From Thermoguttaceae bacterium (lineage in GTDB: Bacteria; Planctomycetota; Planctomycetia; Pirellulales; Thermoguttaceae), in the NCBI GenBank assembly GCA_017939795.1, contig JAGBAA010000124.1:1-57031 (forward strand): 57,031 nucleotides of DNA, in the 5' to 3' direction. This document shows positions 1 through 9,171 of the stretch, in pieces (positions within the stretch are counted from its first letter, which is position 1; each line of letters opens with the position of its first letter). The notes under the pieces are model-generated. The model did not search any database and was not told the DNA's origin. It worked only from the letters and a program-made list of their open reading frames with translations. Made by a program: the position numbers and the translations under genes.

Positions 1-173
1 CAGATTTGGTTTGTTAATTACGTTGATTACTCAACAAACCCACTTGTTGACTCAAAGACTTTATCAAGGTTCTCAATAAAATCTTGTGCTTCATGTGTTT
101 TCATCATATTGTCAAAGATTGATCAGTCTTGCGACTTGACTCCCTCTTAAGTTTCATTGCTTTCACTTAAGAT
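1..173 (-). other. probable rRNA operon leader (5' part, runs off left edge)
   Basis: Read leftward, this AT-rich stretch follows a strong promoter and holds no convincing ORF. It contains a boxA-like antitermination sequence (ATCTTTGACAAT, reverse complement of about 108-119), like those in bacterial 16S leaders. It also holds two short perfect inverted repeats: 7-bp arms at 146-152/165-171 and at 31-37/44-50. This combination is typical of pre-rRNA leaders, so a 16S gene is expected just left of base 1. The rRNA itself is not visible, so this is inference; a tRNA or other stable-RNA operon is the alternative. Confidence 0.45.
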
Positions 174-180
174 GCACAGT

Positions 181-208
181 AATATAGCACATCGCAAAAA
201 TTTTACAA
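181..208 (-). promoter_or_regulatory. strong sigma-70-type promoter, leftward
   Basis: The -35 TTGTAA is the reverse complement of 203-208 and the -10 TATATT of 181-186. The spacer is 16 bp and a TGC extended -10 precedes the -10 box. Transcription would start near 173 and run into the leader at the left edge. Bases 209-390 show no gene and are A/T-rich. Confidence 0.6.
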
Positions 209-390
209 GGGGGGCATCCCAAACTTTTTAAACTTTTTCCAAAAACAATCACCCAAAAACAACGTTTCGAACCGTATTTTACCGAACAAAACACACGTGA
301 AACTTTTTTCGTTTTTTCTCTTTTTCATTTACATTTTGGCCATTTCACGACTATTTTCCGGCATTCTGGCCTCTTTTTTCCTCTTTCCTC

Positions 391-419
391 TTGCAAAAAA
401 CACGCTTTTGTGCTATCAT
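391..419 (+). promoter_or_regulatory. promoter of the GH110 gene
   Basis: TTGCAA (391-396), 17-bp spacer, TATCAT (414-419), with TGTGC directly before the -10. The -10 region is almost identical to that of the SGNH-hydrolase promoter at 2395-2423. Confidence 0.6.
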
Positions 420-465
420 AAAATTCGTAAAATTTCAGACATACCTGAACTTTCGGGAGTATTTT

Positions 466-2298
466 ATGAGAAATTCGCTGTTTTATCTGGCAGCCTGCCT
501 TCTTTCATTCTGTTTTTCGCCGGTTTTCGCGGAGGAAACTCCGATCCACGGTATTCCGGGACTCCAGCAGAAGCTCGACGCGCTCGCGGATCCGTCGCAG
601 TGTCTCTATTCTCCGGAAAAAAATCCGACGCCGAAGGAGCTTGAGGCACTGAAAAACGCGGATCCCGTCACCATCACGATCCCCAAGGGGACGTACCATT
701 TTTATTGCGGTCAGGGACTCGCGCAGGAGCATTTCATCTCGAATCACGACCAAAACAATCCGAAATCGGTCGGTCTTTCTTTTCAGAACCTGAAAAACGT
801 GACGTTCGACGGTTCCGGTTCCACGTTTGTTTTTCACGGGAAAATGCTCCCTGTCGTGCTGAAAAACTGCGCGAACTGTACGCTGAAGAACTTTAAGATC
901 GACTTCGCGGATCCGGCCATTTGCCAGGTGAAAGTCCTGAAAAACGAGCCGGAAGGCCTCACGGTCGAACTCGCGCCGGAAGTTAAGTATGATGTCGAAA
1001 ACGGACGGCTCTTTTTCTCCGGAACACAGTGGCGGCACTCTCCGGGAGCCGGTATCGCCTTCGAGGAAAACACGCGCCGCATGGTCTTCACGACTTCCGA
1101 TGTCCGCGTGGATCTTTCGAATGTGAAAGAGCTCTCTCCCCGTGTTTTCTTCTGCCCGAACTGGAAAAACGGGAAACTCATCCCCGGCACGCGCGTCGCG
1201 CTCCGTCCCTGGGAACGGCCGGCTTGCGGGATCTTCGTTTTCCATGATCTGAATACGACGCTTGAAAATATCCAGATCCACTACGCGGAAGGAATGGGCG
1301 TCCTCGCGCAGATGAGCGAAAATATCCACCTGAATGGCGTCTCTGTCTGTCTTCGCGGCGCGAATGACTCGCGTTACTTCACGACTCAGGCTGACGCCAC
1401 GCATTTTTCGGGCTGCAAGGGGCTGATCCTGTCCGAAAACGCCGTCTACGAATCGATGATGGACGATGCCATCAACGTTCACGGCACGTATCTGAAGGTC
1501 GTCAAACGGGTGAACGACACGACGCTTCAGGGGCAGTATATGCACCACCAGAGCTACGGTTTCCATTGGGGCACGGTCGGCGATGAAGTTCAGTTCATCC
1601 GCTCCCGCACGATGGAACTTCTCGACGGCACGAACCGCATCACGGCGATCAAATCGGTGGATAAACCGACCGAACACGGCGCGAAAGTCTTCGAGATCAC
1701 TTTCGAAAACCCCATTCCGGCCGAGGTCACCGAGAAAGGGACCTACGGGATCGAGAACCTGACGTGGACGCCGGAAGTCATCTTCCGCAAAAACACCGTC
1801 CGGAACAATCGGGCACGCGGCGCGCTTTTTTCCACGCCGAAACGGACACTCGTCGAGGAGAACCTTTTCGACCACACGTCCGGGACCGCCATCCTGCTTT
1901 GCGGCGACTGCAACGGGTGGTTCGAGACCGGGGCCTGCCGGGAAGCCGTCATTCGGAAAAACACGTTCGTGAACGCGCTGACCAATATGTTCCAGTTCAC
2001 AAACGGGGTCATCTCCATCTATCCGGAGATCCCGGATCTGAAAGGACAGCGGAAGTACTTCCACGGCGGGAGACCGGACGCCATCCTGATCGAGGAAAAC
2101 GTTTTTCAGACGTTTGACCATCCGCTCCTCTACGCCAAGTCGATCGATGGTCTGACGTTCCGAAAAAACAGGATCGAGACGAACTCCGACTACCCGGCAT
2201 TCCACTGGAACAGAAAATCGTTCCTCTTCGAACGCGCCGTCAACGTGAAGGTCGAAGAAAACGAAAGTTCCGTCCCGCTGACGTTTGAAGCCCGGTAA
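466..2298 (+). CDS. secreted GH110-family alpha-1,3-galactosidase
   Basis: This 610-aa protein is predicted to release terminal alpha-1,3-linked galactose from glycans such as blood-group-B or alpha-Gal type structures, outside the cytoplasm. It begins with a signal peptide (hydrophobic core about 5-20, cut near FAEE) and then forms a right-handed beta-helix-type chain. Signature blocks of GH110 (GlaA/GlaB of Bacteroides) are visible: the NHDQ block near 93-96, MVFTTSDV near 206, QADATHFSG near 308, MMDDAINVHG near 331-340, and long conserved stretches near 480-530. D310 and the D333-D334 pair are likely catalytic or substrate-contacting acids. The start at 466 is chosen because GGGAG lies 6 bases upstream; an upstream in-frame ATG at 391 falls inside the promoter. 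A terminator and the SGNH-hydrolase gene follow. Family assignment is secure; substrate is inferred. Confidence 0.88.
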   Translation: MRNSLFYLAACLLSFCFSPVFAEETPIHGIPGLQQKLDALADPSQCLYSPEKNPTPKELEALKNADPVTITIPKGTYHFYCGQGLAQEHFISNHDQNNPKSVGLSFQNLKNVTFDGSGSTFVFHGKMLPVVLKNCANCTLKNFKIDFADPAICQVKVLKNEPEGLTVELAPEVKYDVENGRLFFSGTQWRHSPGAGIAFEENTRRMVFTTSDVRVDLSNVKELSPRVFFCPNWKNGKLIPGTRVALRPWERPACGIFVFHDLNTTLENIQIHYAEGMGVLAQMSENIHLNGVSVCLRGANDSRYFTTQADATHFSGCKGLILSENAVYESMMDDAINVHGTYLKVVKRVNDTTLQGQYMHHQSYGFHWGTVGDEVQFIRSRTMELLDGTNRITAIKSVDKPTEHGAKVFEITFENPIPAEVTEKGTYGIENLTWTPEVIFRKNTVRNNRARGALFSTPKRTLVEENLFDHTSGTAILLCGDCNGWFETGACREAVIRKNTFVNALTNMFQFTNGVISIYPEIPDLKGQRKYFHGGRPDAILIEENVFQTFDHPLLYAKSIDGLTFRKNRIETNSDYPAFHWNRKSFLFERAVNVKVEENESSVPLTFEAR

Positions 2299-2340
2299 AA
2301 CACGGACGAAAACAGACAGCACGAGAGCCTTTTCCCAGCT

Positions 2341-2386
2341 TCCCCATCTGAAAGCCAGAACGTTTTCGGATGGGGATTTTCTTTTG
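2341..2386 (+). terminator. rho-independent terminator after the GH110 gene
   Basis: The arms TCCCCATC and GATGGGGA extend inward through CTGAAA/TTTTCG with one wobble pair. They are followed by a TTTTCTTTT tract. It sits about 40 bases after the stop codon. Confidence 0.7.
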
Positions 2387-2394
2387 AGTCCCCC

Positions 2395-2423
2395 TTGCAT
2401 CTTTTCGGGGTTTGTGCTATCAT
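2395..2423 (+). promoter_or_regulatory. promoter of the SGNH-hydrolase gene
   Basis: TTGCAT (2395-2400), 17-bp spacer, TATCAT (2418-2423). It shares the stretch TTTGTGCTATCAT with the GH110 promoter. Confidence 0.6.
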
Positions 2424-2467
2424 CGGCGATAGACTCACCCACTCACCTATTTTTCAGGAGAAAATAC

Positions 2468-3316
2468 ATGAAAAAATCGATTTTCGCGCTGCTTGCCCTC
2501 TCCATCCTTCTTGCCTTCAGCCTGACCTGCCGACCGGCGCAGGCACAGGAGGCTGACACGACAGCGGCCGACGGGAAAAAGACCGTCCGCATCCTCACCA
2601 TTGGAAATAGTTTCGCGGATTCGCTCCGGCGGTATTTCGTGCAGACGGTAGAGTCGGCAGACTGCAAACTGGTGGTCGGCTACCTGAATATCGGGGGCTG
2701 TTCGCTGGAACGGCATTGGGGAAATGTGGCGAAAGAACTCGCGGACCCGACGAAACCGGCACATTTTCGCACGACGTATCTGGAAAGGCTCCAGAGTGAG
2801 GACTGGGATTTCATTTCGATCCAGCAGGTGAGCCACTGCAGCTGGCGTTACGAGACGTTCCAGCCGTTCGCGGACCAGCTGATCGGTTTTCTGAAGGAAA
2901 AGTGTCCGAACGCGGAGATCGTGATCCAGCAGACGTGGGCGTACCATCCGAATGAAAGACGTCTGGTGAACTGGGGTTTTTCGCAGCGGGAGATGTACGA
3001 GAAACTGACGGCGGCCTACGATACGCTGGCTCAAAAACACGGACTGCGCGTCATCCCGACGGGAGATGCCGTCCAGCTCGCACGTGAGACGCAGCCGGGC
3101 GGGTATCGCCCAGAAGATCCGGCAGCCATCTTCACGGGGGACGGATTCCATCTGAACGCGCGGGGACAGTATCTTCAGGCGTGCGTGTGGTTCACGATGC
3201 TTTTCGATGAACCGGCGTCCAAAATCACGTTCGTTCCGGAAAAAATGACGGCCGAAGACGCGGCGTTCCTTCGCGAAACGGCCCAGAAAGCAGTCGATGC
3301 CCGAAAAGCAAAATAG
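2468..3316 (+). CDS. secreted SGNH/GDSL-type hydrolase (DUF4886-like)
   Basis: This 282-aa protein has a clear signal peptide (hydrophobic 5-20, AQAQ cleavage site). The mature part begins with an SGNH block I (IGNSF, nucleophile Ser). A GGCSLE loop follows as block II-like, then an IQQVS block. The carboxy-terminal GDGFHLN supplies the Asp/His pair. SGNH enzymes of this type are esterases, often removing acyl groups from glycans; the actual substrate is unknown. CAGGAG 7 bases upstream sets the start at 2468; in-frame codons from 2285 lie inside the terminator and promoter. A shared promoter sequence with the GH110 gene suggests joint use on a host or dietary glycan, which is inference. Confidence 0.75.
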   Translation: MKKSIFALLALSILLAFSLTCRPAQAQEADTTAADGKKTVRILTIGNSFADSLRRYFVQTVESADCKLVVGYLNIGGCSLERHWGNVAKELADPTKPAHFRTTYLERLQSEDWDFISIQQVSHCSWRYETFQPFADQLIGFLKEKCPNAEIVIQQTWAYHPNERRLVNWGFSQREMYEKLTAAYDTLAQKHGLRVIPTGDAVQLARETQPGGYRPEDPAAIFTGDGFHLNARGQYLQACVWFTMLFDEPASKITFVPEKMTAEDAAFLRETAQKAVDARKAK

Positions 3317-3368
3317 CTCAAAATGAGCATCAAAAATGATGTCCTGAGCCAAAAATGCCGATAGATAT

Positions 3369-3444
3369 TCCCGGAGTTCCTCTGTTTGTCTCTGAGTTTT
3401 TTGACCGAAAGGCCGAACTCAGGCCAGGTCTCCGGGATTTTTTT
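3369..3444 (+). terminator. probable terminator after the SGNH-hydrolase gene
   Basis: The outer arms TCCCGGAG (3369-3376) and CTCCGGGA (3430-3437) enclose a loop of about 50 bases with small internal hairpins. Seven T follow. The long loop lowers confidence. Confidence 0.5.
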
Positions 3445-3490
3445 GTGAAAATTTCCCTGAATCATCCGCCAATTTCATGAAACGGGAGCA

Positions 3491-4960
3491 ATGATGCAGC
3501 TTTCAAGCCTTCCCATGACTCATTTTGAAGAGTATATGTTCCTCGACGGTACGGACGCGTATCCGATGGAATGCCACTGCCGATACCGTTTTTCAGGAAA
3601 ATTCGATCGGCAGAAGACTGAACTGGCACTTGCGGAAGCACTTGCACTCCATCCATTTCTTTTTGCACGCTGCCGGGAAACCAAAAAGTACCGTTATGCC
3701 TGGGAACTCCCCGAAATCCCCGAACGGCCGGAAGATCGGATCGAAAATTGCGGAGAGTATTCCCAGATCCTCGGCGTACGTCTCTACTGGCTTGAAGGGA
3801 TCTGCCGGAACAAATACCCGGAACTCATGAGTGAACCGCTGACTCTGTTCTCAGAACCGATGCTGCGCCTCTATATCGTGGAGGAAAAAGACGAAACCGG
3901 CGAAACCGTCCGGTCTGATTTCATCATCAAATGCCATCACAGTGCCGGTGACGGAAAGGGATTTTTCCGTTTCTTTCTCGATTTTCTGATCCGTTACGCC
4001 CGCTCCCAGGGAGTCGATATGCCGGAGTGGCAGAATATTCCGGCTCCCGTACCGGAACAGCTTGCAGAACGCGGATGGTACGGACGCAGTGCTTGGAAGT
4101 ATTTCCTTCAGGTACTTGTCTGCCTGTCGCACATTCCGCGCAGTCTGCGTCTCATCACACACGGGGTCCAGCCGATCGTCCGCCAATGCATCCAAAAAGA
4201 AACCGGGAAAAAAGAACTTCCAGTCCCGGAAGATTCCCAGCCGCAGCAAGGTTCACCGTTCATTCTGTTTCGGAAACTGACACAGGAAGAAACCAATGCG
4301 ATCCTGCAGAAATGCCGCGGCCTGGGCTGCACCTTCAACGATGTCATGCTTCAGGCCGTCTGGGCTGGAACGAAAGAATGGCGTCTCAAAAATCCAGATC
4401 TCGCATACGAGGGACGCCGCAAATGGTTCCGGATCTCCGTCCCGATGGACCTCAGAGTCCCTGACCTTGAAAATATGCCGGCGTGCAATATCGTAAGTAT
4501 GCTTTTTTGCGACAGAAAATGGGAAGACGTCGATTTTTCCGACTCTTTCCGCAACTCGATCCACAGAGAAATGGTGTACGCAAAAAAATATTCGCTCGGT
4601 TTTCTTCTGATCCAGAGCATGCGGGATGCAAGGCTGGTCTGCGGGAATCTGCATGGAGCCGTAAAAATGCGGGACTGCTGGGCCTCAATGGTCTTGACGA
4701 ATATCGGTCCCATGTTTCACCCGAAAAAATTTCCGTTCCCAAGAACTGAAAAAGGGGAACTGAAGATCGGCCGTCTGGTGCTCGAAGAGATCGATTCCGC
4801 CTCACCGATCCGCTCGATGACGAACGCCTCCATCTGCTGCACGACCTACGCAGGTCAGATGCAGTTTTCCATGATCTACGACGCACGGTTCATGCAGAAA
4901 GAGACCGCAGAGGAATACTTTGACACGATCCTCGCTGCCATGCGGAAAATCACCGCCTAG
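3491..4960 (+). CDS. stand-alone condensation-fold acyltransferase-like protein
   Basis: A 489-aa soluble protein with the HHxxxDG active-site motif of the chloramphenicol-acetyltransferase/condensation superfamily: H149-H150-S-A-G-D154-G155. In this superfamily the second His is the general base for acyl transfer to an alcohol or amine. Members include alcohol acetyltransferases, PapA-type proteins, wax-ester synthases and NRPS condensation domains. No carrier-protein, adenylation or membrane segment is seen, and no biosynthetic cluster surrounds it, so substrate and product are unknown. GGGAG at 3484-3488 is only 2 bases from the first ATG but 5 from the second, so translation may begin at 3494. 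It converges on lptD across 65 bases in which I see no strong terminator. Confidence 0.6.
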   Translation: MMQLSSLPMTHFEEYMFLDGTDAYPMECHCRYRFSGKFDRQKTELALAEALALHPFLFARCRETKKYRYAWELPEIPERPEDRIENCGEYSQILGVRLYWLEGICRNKYPELMSEPLTLFSEPMLRLYIVEEKDETGETVRSDFIIKCHHSAGDGKGFFRFFLDFLIRYARSQGVDMPEWQNIPAPVPEQLAERGWYGRSAWKYFLQVLVCLSHIPRSLRLITHGVQPIVRQCIQKETGKKELPVPEDSQPQQGSPFILFRKLTQEETNAILQKCRGLGCTFNDVMLQAVWAGTKEWRLKNPDLAYEGRRKWFRISVPMDLRVPDLENMPACNIVSMLFCDRKWEDVDFSDSFRNSIHREMVYAKKYSLGFLLIQSMRDARLVCGNLHGAVKMRDCWASMVLTNIGPMFHPKKFPFPRTEKGELKIGRLVLEEIDSASPIRSMTNASICCTTYAGQMQFSMIYDARFMQKETAEEYFDTILAAMRKITA

Positions 4961-5025
4961 CTAAAGATCCCAAAACCGGTCTCTTCCGGCAAGTACGTAC
5001 CGCCCTGCACCGTCCGGAGTTCGCA

Positions 5026-8000
5026 TCAGTCCAGACCATACACTCCCGGCGGTACGATATCCAGCGATCGGGCAACTTTCCCCTTCTTGCCGAAACGGGG
5101 TTCCAGCGTGAAATGCAGGGAGAAATTGTCTGAGGGATCGTCGTAGTTCACGCCGGCAGTAAAGAGGAACGATTCTCCAATGCGGGTCAGACTGACCGAC
5201 TCGCCAATATTCCCCTTCCCGGAAATATCGAATGAACTCATAAACGCCGCAGCCCATTTCTCGGACATCCGGTAATTAAACCCGACTCGCATGACGACAT
5301 TCTCAACACTGCCGGTCAGGTAATGGAGACTCGTGAAAAGCGTCCCTTTTTCCGGTCTTCCCAGCACTGCCCCCACGTCGACCATGCAGAGTCCGTCACT
5401 GAAAAAGTCAAACATTCCGGAGGAATAAACCGTCAGCCGGTCCCCCGGATGCCAGCGCAGATCGTAGTCCAAAAGCCCGATCGTCGAACCGAAATTGTCG
5501 CGGTCTGCATTGGGATACAGATTGAAATTCGTATCGAAAGTCACCCAGTCCACGATCCGTTCCTGACCGGTCATTCCGCGCTTGGTCTGCCAGCGATGAT
5601 GCATTCCGAAACGGATCAGTGCCAGATCATCTGCCAATTCCGTATTCGAAGTCACCCAGCCGCCAAGGTTGCTTCGGACAGCATAGCTGCGCAGCTGGTA
5701 TTTTTTCGGGATCGGAAGACCATTGAAGAGGGTCGAGCTCATATGATGCGCAAAATCAAGGAGAGCGCGGTCACTCGGCAGATCGTAAAGCGGCAGTTCT
5801 TCCACCCCAACATTGGATCCCGCAACGAGAGCCTCCACGTCAAAGTCCACTTTGTGCATCACGCCGTTTACGTTAAACAGCCGACTGTGAAAATCATAGT
5901 ACTGCCACATCGGAAGATTCGCACGCACCCCGGCCTGCCCGTAAAGCCGTCCTGTATCCTCACCGTAAATATTTTCCCCCCAATAGGCAGCCTCTCCCAG
6001 CACAAACGGCACGACTTTGACGGCTCCGAGCTGGAACGGATAGCTGATCTCATGGCGGGTCGACGCACGGACGCCCTTCCGTTCGGTTTCCCAGTCAAGA
6101 AGATGCCAGAGTGCCCGATCTGCGGGATCTTCCGGTGCCGTATCGGGGAAAAGGTGCACATAGCCAACCTGGGAATAGGAATTCCACGTCAGCAGATCCC
6201 CAAACAAAGGCTGACCAAGCCAGTAGAATTCCAGCTGCGGAAGCCGCTGCGTCTGGGTATGGAAATCGTTTGTCCGAACATCCGCCCAAAGGGAAAGGCT
6301 GCGGTTTTCGATCGTCTTGCTGATCTTAAGCTGATTTGCCCGATCGGAATCCTCGTACCAGCTGTGCTGGAAATACTCTTCCTGGAAATTCCGGTCGCTG
6401 AGAACCCCTAACTGGAACTTCAGATCCCAATCGTTCCCGAATGTGCTCTGATGACGCCCATAAAGCTGGTAGCGGAACTTCTTCTCCGGTTCCAAATGCC
6501 GGCGTCCTTCACCAAGATTGTCCTCACCGGTATCGTAAATGCCCCAAAAATCAAACTCGCCTTTTCCTTTTCCGGCAAACAGTCCAAGCGGTATCTCCTG
6601 TGCGTCTCCGGTTCGGTCGTATTTGAACTCCGTACCAAAGCCGGGACCGCGTTTGGTGTACCAAAGCAGATCCAGATCCCAGTTCGTCCCGCTCCAGGGG
6701 GCTTCCATCCCAAGCAGCCGATACATATCGAAACCAACGATAGCCTGCACGCCGAAAATCGAACCGCTGCGCACCGAGAACCGATTGACGATCTGAGACG
6801 GAGAATCCATTGGAAGGGCAAATTTCGGCAGATAAAAGACTGGGACCTGTCCCACTTTCACCTGAGCGCGCCGACCGATCAGCTCACGCTGAGGATCCGT
6901 CAGGGGTTCGCCCGTTTCCGGATCATGCATCACCTCACCCGTAAACGGATTCCTGCGCGGAATGTCCTGCGAACGAAACAAAAGGCTCCCCATATGGAAA
7001 CGATAGAGCGGTTCTCCGATCCGGCTGGTCGTCACGAAGGCATCGTTCGCCAGCATCGTCCCCTCTTTCGGCATACGGATCTCATCTGCCCCTAAACGAA
7101 GAAAACCTTCCCCATTCGGGAACGACGCAAAGACTTCCGCTTCACGAATATAGCCGCGGCGCCGATAGACATCAAAGTACATCTGGTCCGCGTAAACTTT
7201 TTGATCGCCCTGCCGGAAAACGATGTCTCCTTCCAGATAAAGTTCCGGCTGGCATTTTTCCAGATCCAGTGAACGCAGTTCCTTCAGCTCTTTCAGATCC
7301 TTGCGGGACCAGATGACCATACGTTCTGCGGAGATCTCGATCATGCCGAGCTGCATCTTACTGAGTTTCCGGAGATCTGCCGAAGCATCCTTCTTTTCAG
7401 CCTCTTTTTTCAGCTCTTCACTCACTCCGTCGATCAAAATCGTGACCCCATTTTTGCAAATGGCGTAATTCAGCTCGCCCCACTGTCCAAGGGTAAAATC
7501 CTGCCCGCCGTCACCGCGGGAGAAAAAGCTGATCTTACGGGATCCCGGCATGATCGCGTTGGGATCAAAGGACGAAACATTGCCGCGAAAGATCCGGCCT
7601 TCCGTCGAAAGTTCACGCGGAAGTTTCTGTGTCTCATTGTCCTCTATATGGTACGGAAGATTTGGAACTTCCAATTCGCCTTCCGTTTTCTGGATAGGAA
7701 GTTCCGGAGAAGATTCCAGCACCGATCGACTGGAAACTGCCGGAGCAAGTCCCTCAACATATCCGGTACCGGAAGCCGTATTTCCGGAATCCCCGACTCC
7801 ATACTGCGTCAGAAGCAGGCGGGCAGGACGAAACATTTCCCGAAACGCACGGCCATAAAGTCCCTCGATGTCCGAAACCGTACTGGCTGAGGCTGCCGCA
7901 GGCTGTGCTTTCTCCACAGTTTCCGTATGAGGCCGATTTTCAGTCGAAGTCAGATTTTCAGCCGAGATCGGATCTTCTCCCGAGGTCTGGAATGCCGCAC

Positions 8001-8733
8001 GGATCTGAAGTTCGGCCTGGGTACTCAAACGCCCTGCCCAGGATCCCGCCTCGACTTTTGAAGACGTTTTGGAGGTCACGAACGCATTCTTTACCGAGCC
8101 TTCCAGGTAAAGCAGGACCTGACGGACCAGCCGCTGCTGATCATCTGCCTGAAGCGGGCTGACCCAAAGGACCATCCGTTCAGAACGAAAAGAGTCCATT
8201 CCCTGGATCAGTTCGCATTCTCCTTCCAGAATGTAGACCGTGTACTGTCCCTCTTTGCGTACCGTACAGGCACCTGCCGAAACAGAGACCTGCCCCAGTT
8301 CATTTTCCCGAGGATACGAGATCCCCAAATTGTCCGTCAACGTCGGCACAAATCGAAATTCCTGTTCCGGAAAATGGTTTGGGAGTCCCTCTGAAGCATT
8401 CGTTCCGTAGTGTTCCGGGAAACCTGAAAATTCGGAAGAGCCTCCAGCCCCCAAAAATTCAGCCGATTTCAGCCCCAAAAGATCTTCCGAAACGGCAGTC
8501 CCTGTCTCAGAAGAGAGATCCTGGTATGCCGATTCGGGAAACGATTCGGGAAACGATTCGGGAAACGATCCGGAAAAAGTGTCCGAAAAACGGAAAGATG
8601 TCGGCTCGGAAACCTTCTGCCAGGAAAGTTCCTCTGACGAAATTCCGGTTTCAGACGTCAGGATCAGCACCAAAAAAAGACAAAACAGAGTACATATCGT
8701 CCCCGTACAGAGCCGAAAAATGGTCTGCTTCAT
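5026..8733 (-). CDS. lptD: LptD-like LPS-assembly outer-membrane protein
   Basis: LptD forms the outer-membrane barrel that receives lipopolysaccharide from the periplasmic Lpt bridge and, with LptE, inserts it in the outer leaflet. This 1235-aa version is longer than the usual 700-900 aa. It has a signal peptide (hydrophobic 8-28), then a long low-complexity Ser/Glu region with a SFPE repeat. A first OstA-like segment follows, then a clear OstA/LptA jelly-roll segment (LEGDIVFRQGDQ, about residue 500). Then comes the LptD block with PVFYLPKFALPMD, and about 500 residues of alternating beta-strand sequence for the barrel. The start at 8733 is chosen because it yields the signal peptide and lies about 50 bases after a good promoter; no Shine-Dalgarno is visible. 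Confidence 0.8.
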   Translation of the reverse strand: MKQTIFRLCTGTICTLFCLFLVLILTSETGISSEELSWQKVSEPTSFRFSDTFSGSFPESFPESFPESAYQDLSSETGTAVSEDLLGLKSAEFLGAGGSSEFSGFPEHYGTNASEGLPNHFPEQEFRFVPTLTDNLGISYPRENELGQVSVSAGACTVRKEGQYTVYILEGECELIQGMDSFRSERMVLWVSPLQADDQQRLVRQVLLYLEGSVKNAFVTSKTSSKVEAGSWAGRLSTQAELQIRAAFQTSGEDPISAENLTSTENRPHTETVEKAQPAAASASTVSDIEGLYGRAFREMFRPARLLLTQYGVGDSGNTASGTGYVEGLAPAVSSRSVLESSPELPIQKTEGELEVPNLPYHIEDNETQKLPRELSTEGRIFRGNVSSFDPNAIMPGSRKISFFSRGDGGQDFTLGQWGELNYAICKNGVTILIDGVSEELKKEAEKKDASADLRKLSKMQLGMIEISAERMVIWSRKDLKELKELRSLDLEKCQPELYLEGDIVFRQGDQKVYADQMYFDVYRRRGYIREAEVFASFPNGEGFLRLGADEIRMPKEGTMLANDAFVTTSRIGEPLYRFHMGSLLFRSQDIPRRNPFTGEVMHDPETGEPLTDPQRELIGRRAQVKVGQVPVFYLPKFALPMDSPSQIVNRFSVRSGSIFGVQAIVGFDMYRLLGMEAPWSGTNWDLDLLWYTKRGPGFGTEFKYDRTGDAQEIPLGLFAGKGKGEFDFWGIYDTGEDNLGEGRRHLEPEKKFRYQLYGRHQSTFGNDWDLKFQLGVLSDRNFQEEYFQHSWYEDSDRANQLKISKTIENRSLSLWADVRTNDFHTQTQRLPQLEFYWLGQPLFGDLLTWNSYSQVGYVHLFPDTAPEDPADRALWHLLDWETERKGVRASTRHEISYPFQLGAVKVVPFVLGEAAYWGENIYGEDTGRLYGQAGVRANLPMWQYYDFHSRLFNVNGVMHKVDFDVEALVAGSNVGVEELPLYDLPSDRALLDFAHHMSSTLFNGLPIPKKYQLRSYAVRSNLGGWVTSNTELADDLALIRFGMHHRWQTKRGMTGQERIVDWVTFDTNFNLYPNADRDNFGSTIGLLDYDLRWHPGDRLTVYSSGMFDFFSDGLCMVDVGAVLGRPEKGTLFTSLHYLTGSVENVVMRVGFNYRMSEKWAAAFMSSFDISGKGNIGESVSLTRIGESFLFTAGVNYDDPSDNFSLHFTLEPRFGKKGKVARSLDIVPPGVYGLD
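8531..8566. repeat. 12-bp coding tandem repeat in lptD (3 copies)
   Basis: Three exact copies of GATTCGGGAAAC (plus strand) and a degenerate fourth encode repeated SFPE in the linker after the LptD signal peptide. The unit keeps the reading frame, so copy-number change would only alter linker length. Confidence 0.85.
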
Positions 8734-8782
8734 GGAAAAAACACAAAATGGGACGCATTTAAACTTAATCATAATCAGATGA

Positions 8783-8811
8783 AGTATAGAAAGAATAGTG
8801 AAAAAGCGCAA
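8783..8811 (-). promoter_or_regulatory. promoter of lptD
   Basis: -35 TTGCGC (reverse complement of 8806-8811), 17-bp spacer, -10 TATACT (reverse complement of 8783-8788). The remaining bases between here and the terminator at 9108 are A-rich and show no gene. Confidence 0.65.
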
Positions 8812-9107
8812 TAGAAAAACGGCTTTTTCAGACGTTTCTTCATGGATTTTCAAGAAAATTTCCACTTTTTTGTTCTTTTCCGAAAAAAAAGCTCAAGTTT
8901 TCCAAATCAAATTGAAAATTTCTCAAAAAAAGAAACCAAAAAAGAAAAGTGAACCTATTTCAAGATCAAATTTTCGGCAAAGAAGATCCAGAGGAAAAAC
9001 GTTCATGGAGCTCCAGTCTCAAGAATACCGCCAGCCATTCTCCAAATAGAAAATGCCGCAGAGGAACCTCGTTTCCGTACACACCGTCATTTTTCTGCCA
9101 AACGAAA

Positions 9108-9132
9108 CAAAAAAGGCCGATCTCCCGGCCTT
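9108..9132 (-). terminator. second (distal) terminator of the nfn operon
   Basis: On the minus strand a 6-bp AAGGCC/GGCCTT stem with an 8-base loop (9113-9132) is followed by a T tract. It backs up the stronger terminator at 9172-9210. Confidence 0.6.
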
Positions 9133-9171
9133 CCTGACGAAAAAATGCAGACCGCCAACGACCATTTTCTC

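Noticed and set aside
505..2442. Long antisense frame (645 codons) over the GH110 gene
   Set aside because: No ribosome site or recognisable domain; Arg/Asp-rich composition typical of a reverse-strand shadow of a GC-rich gene.
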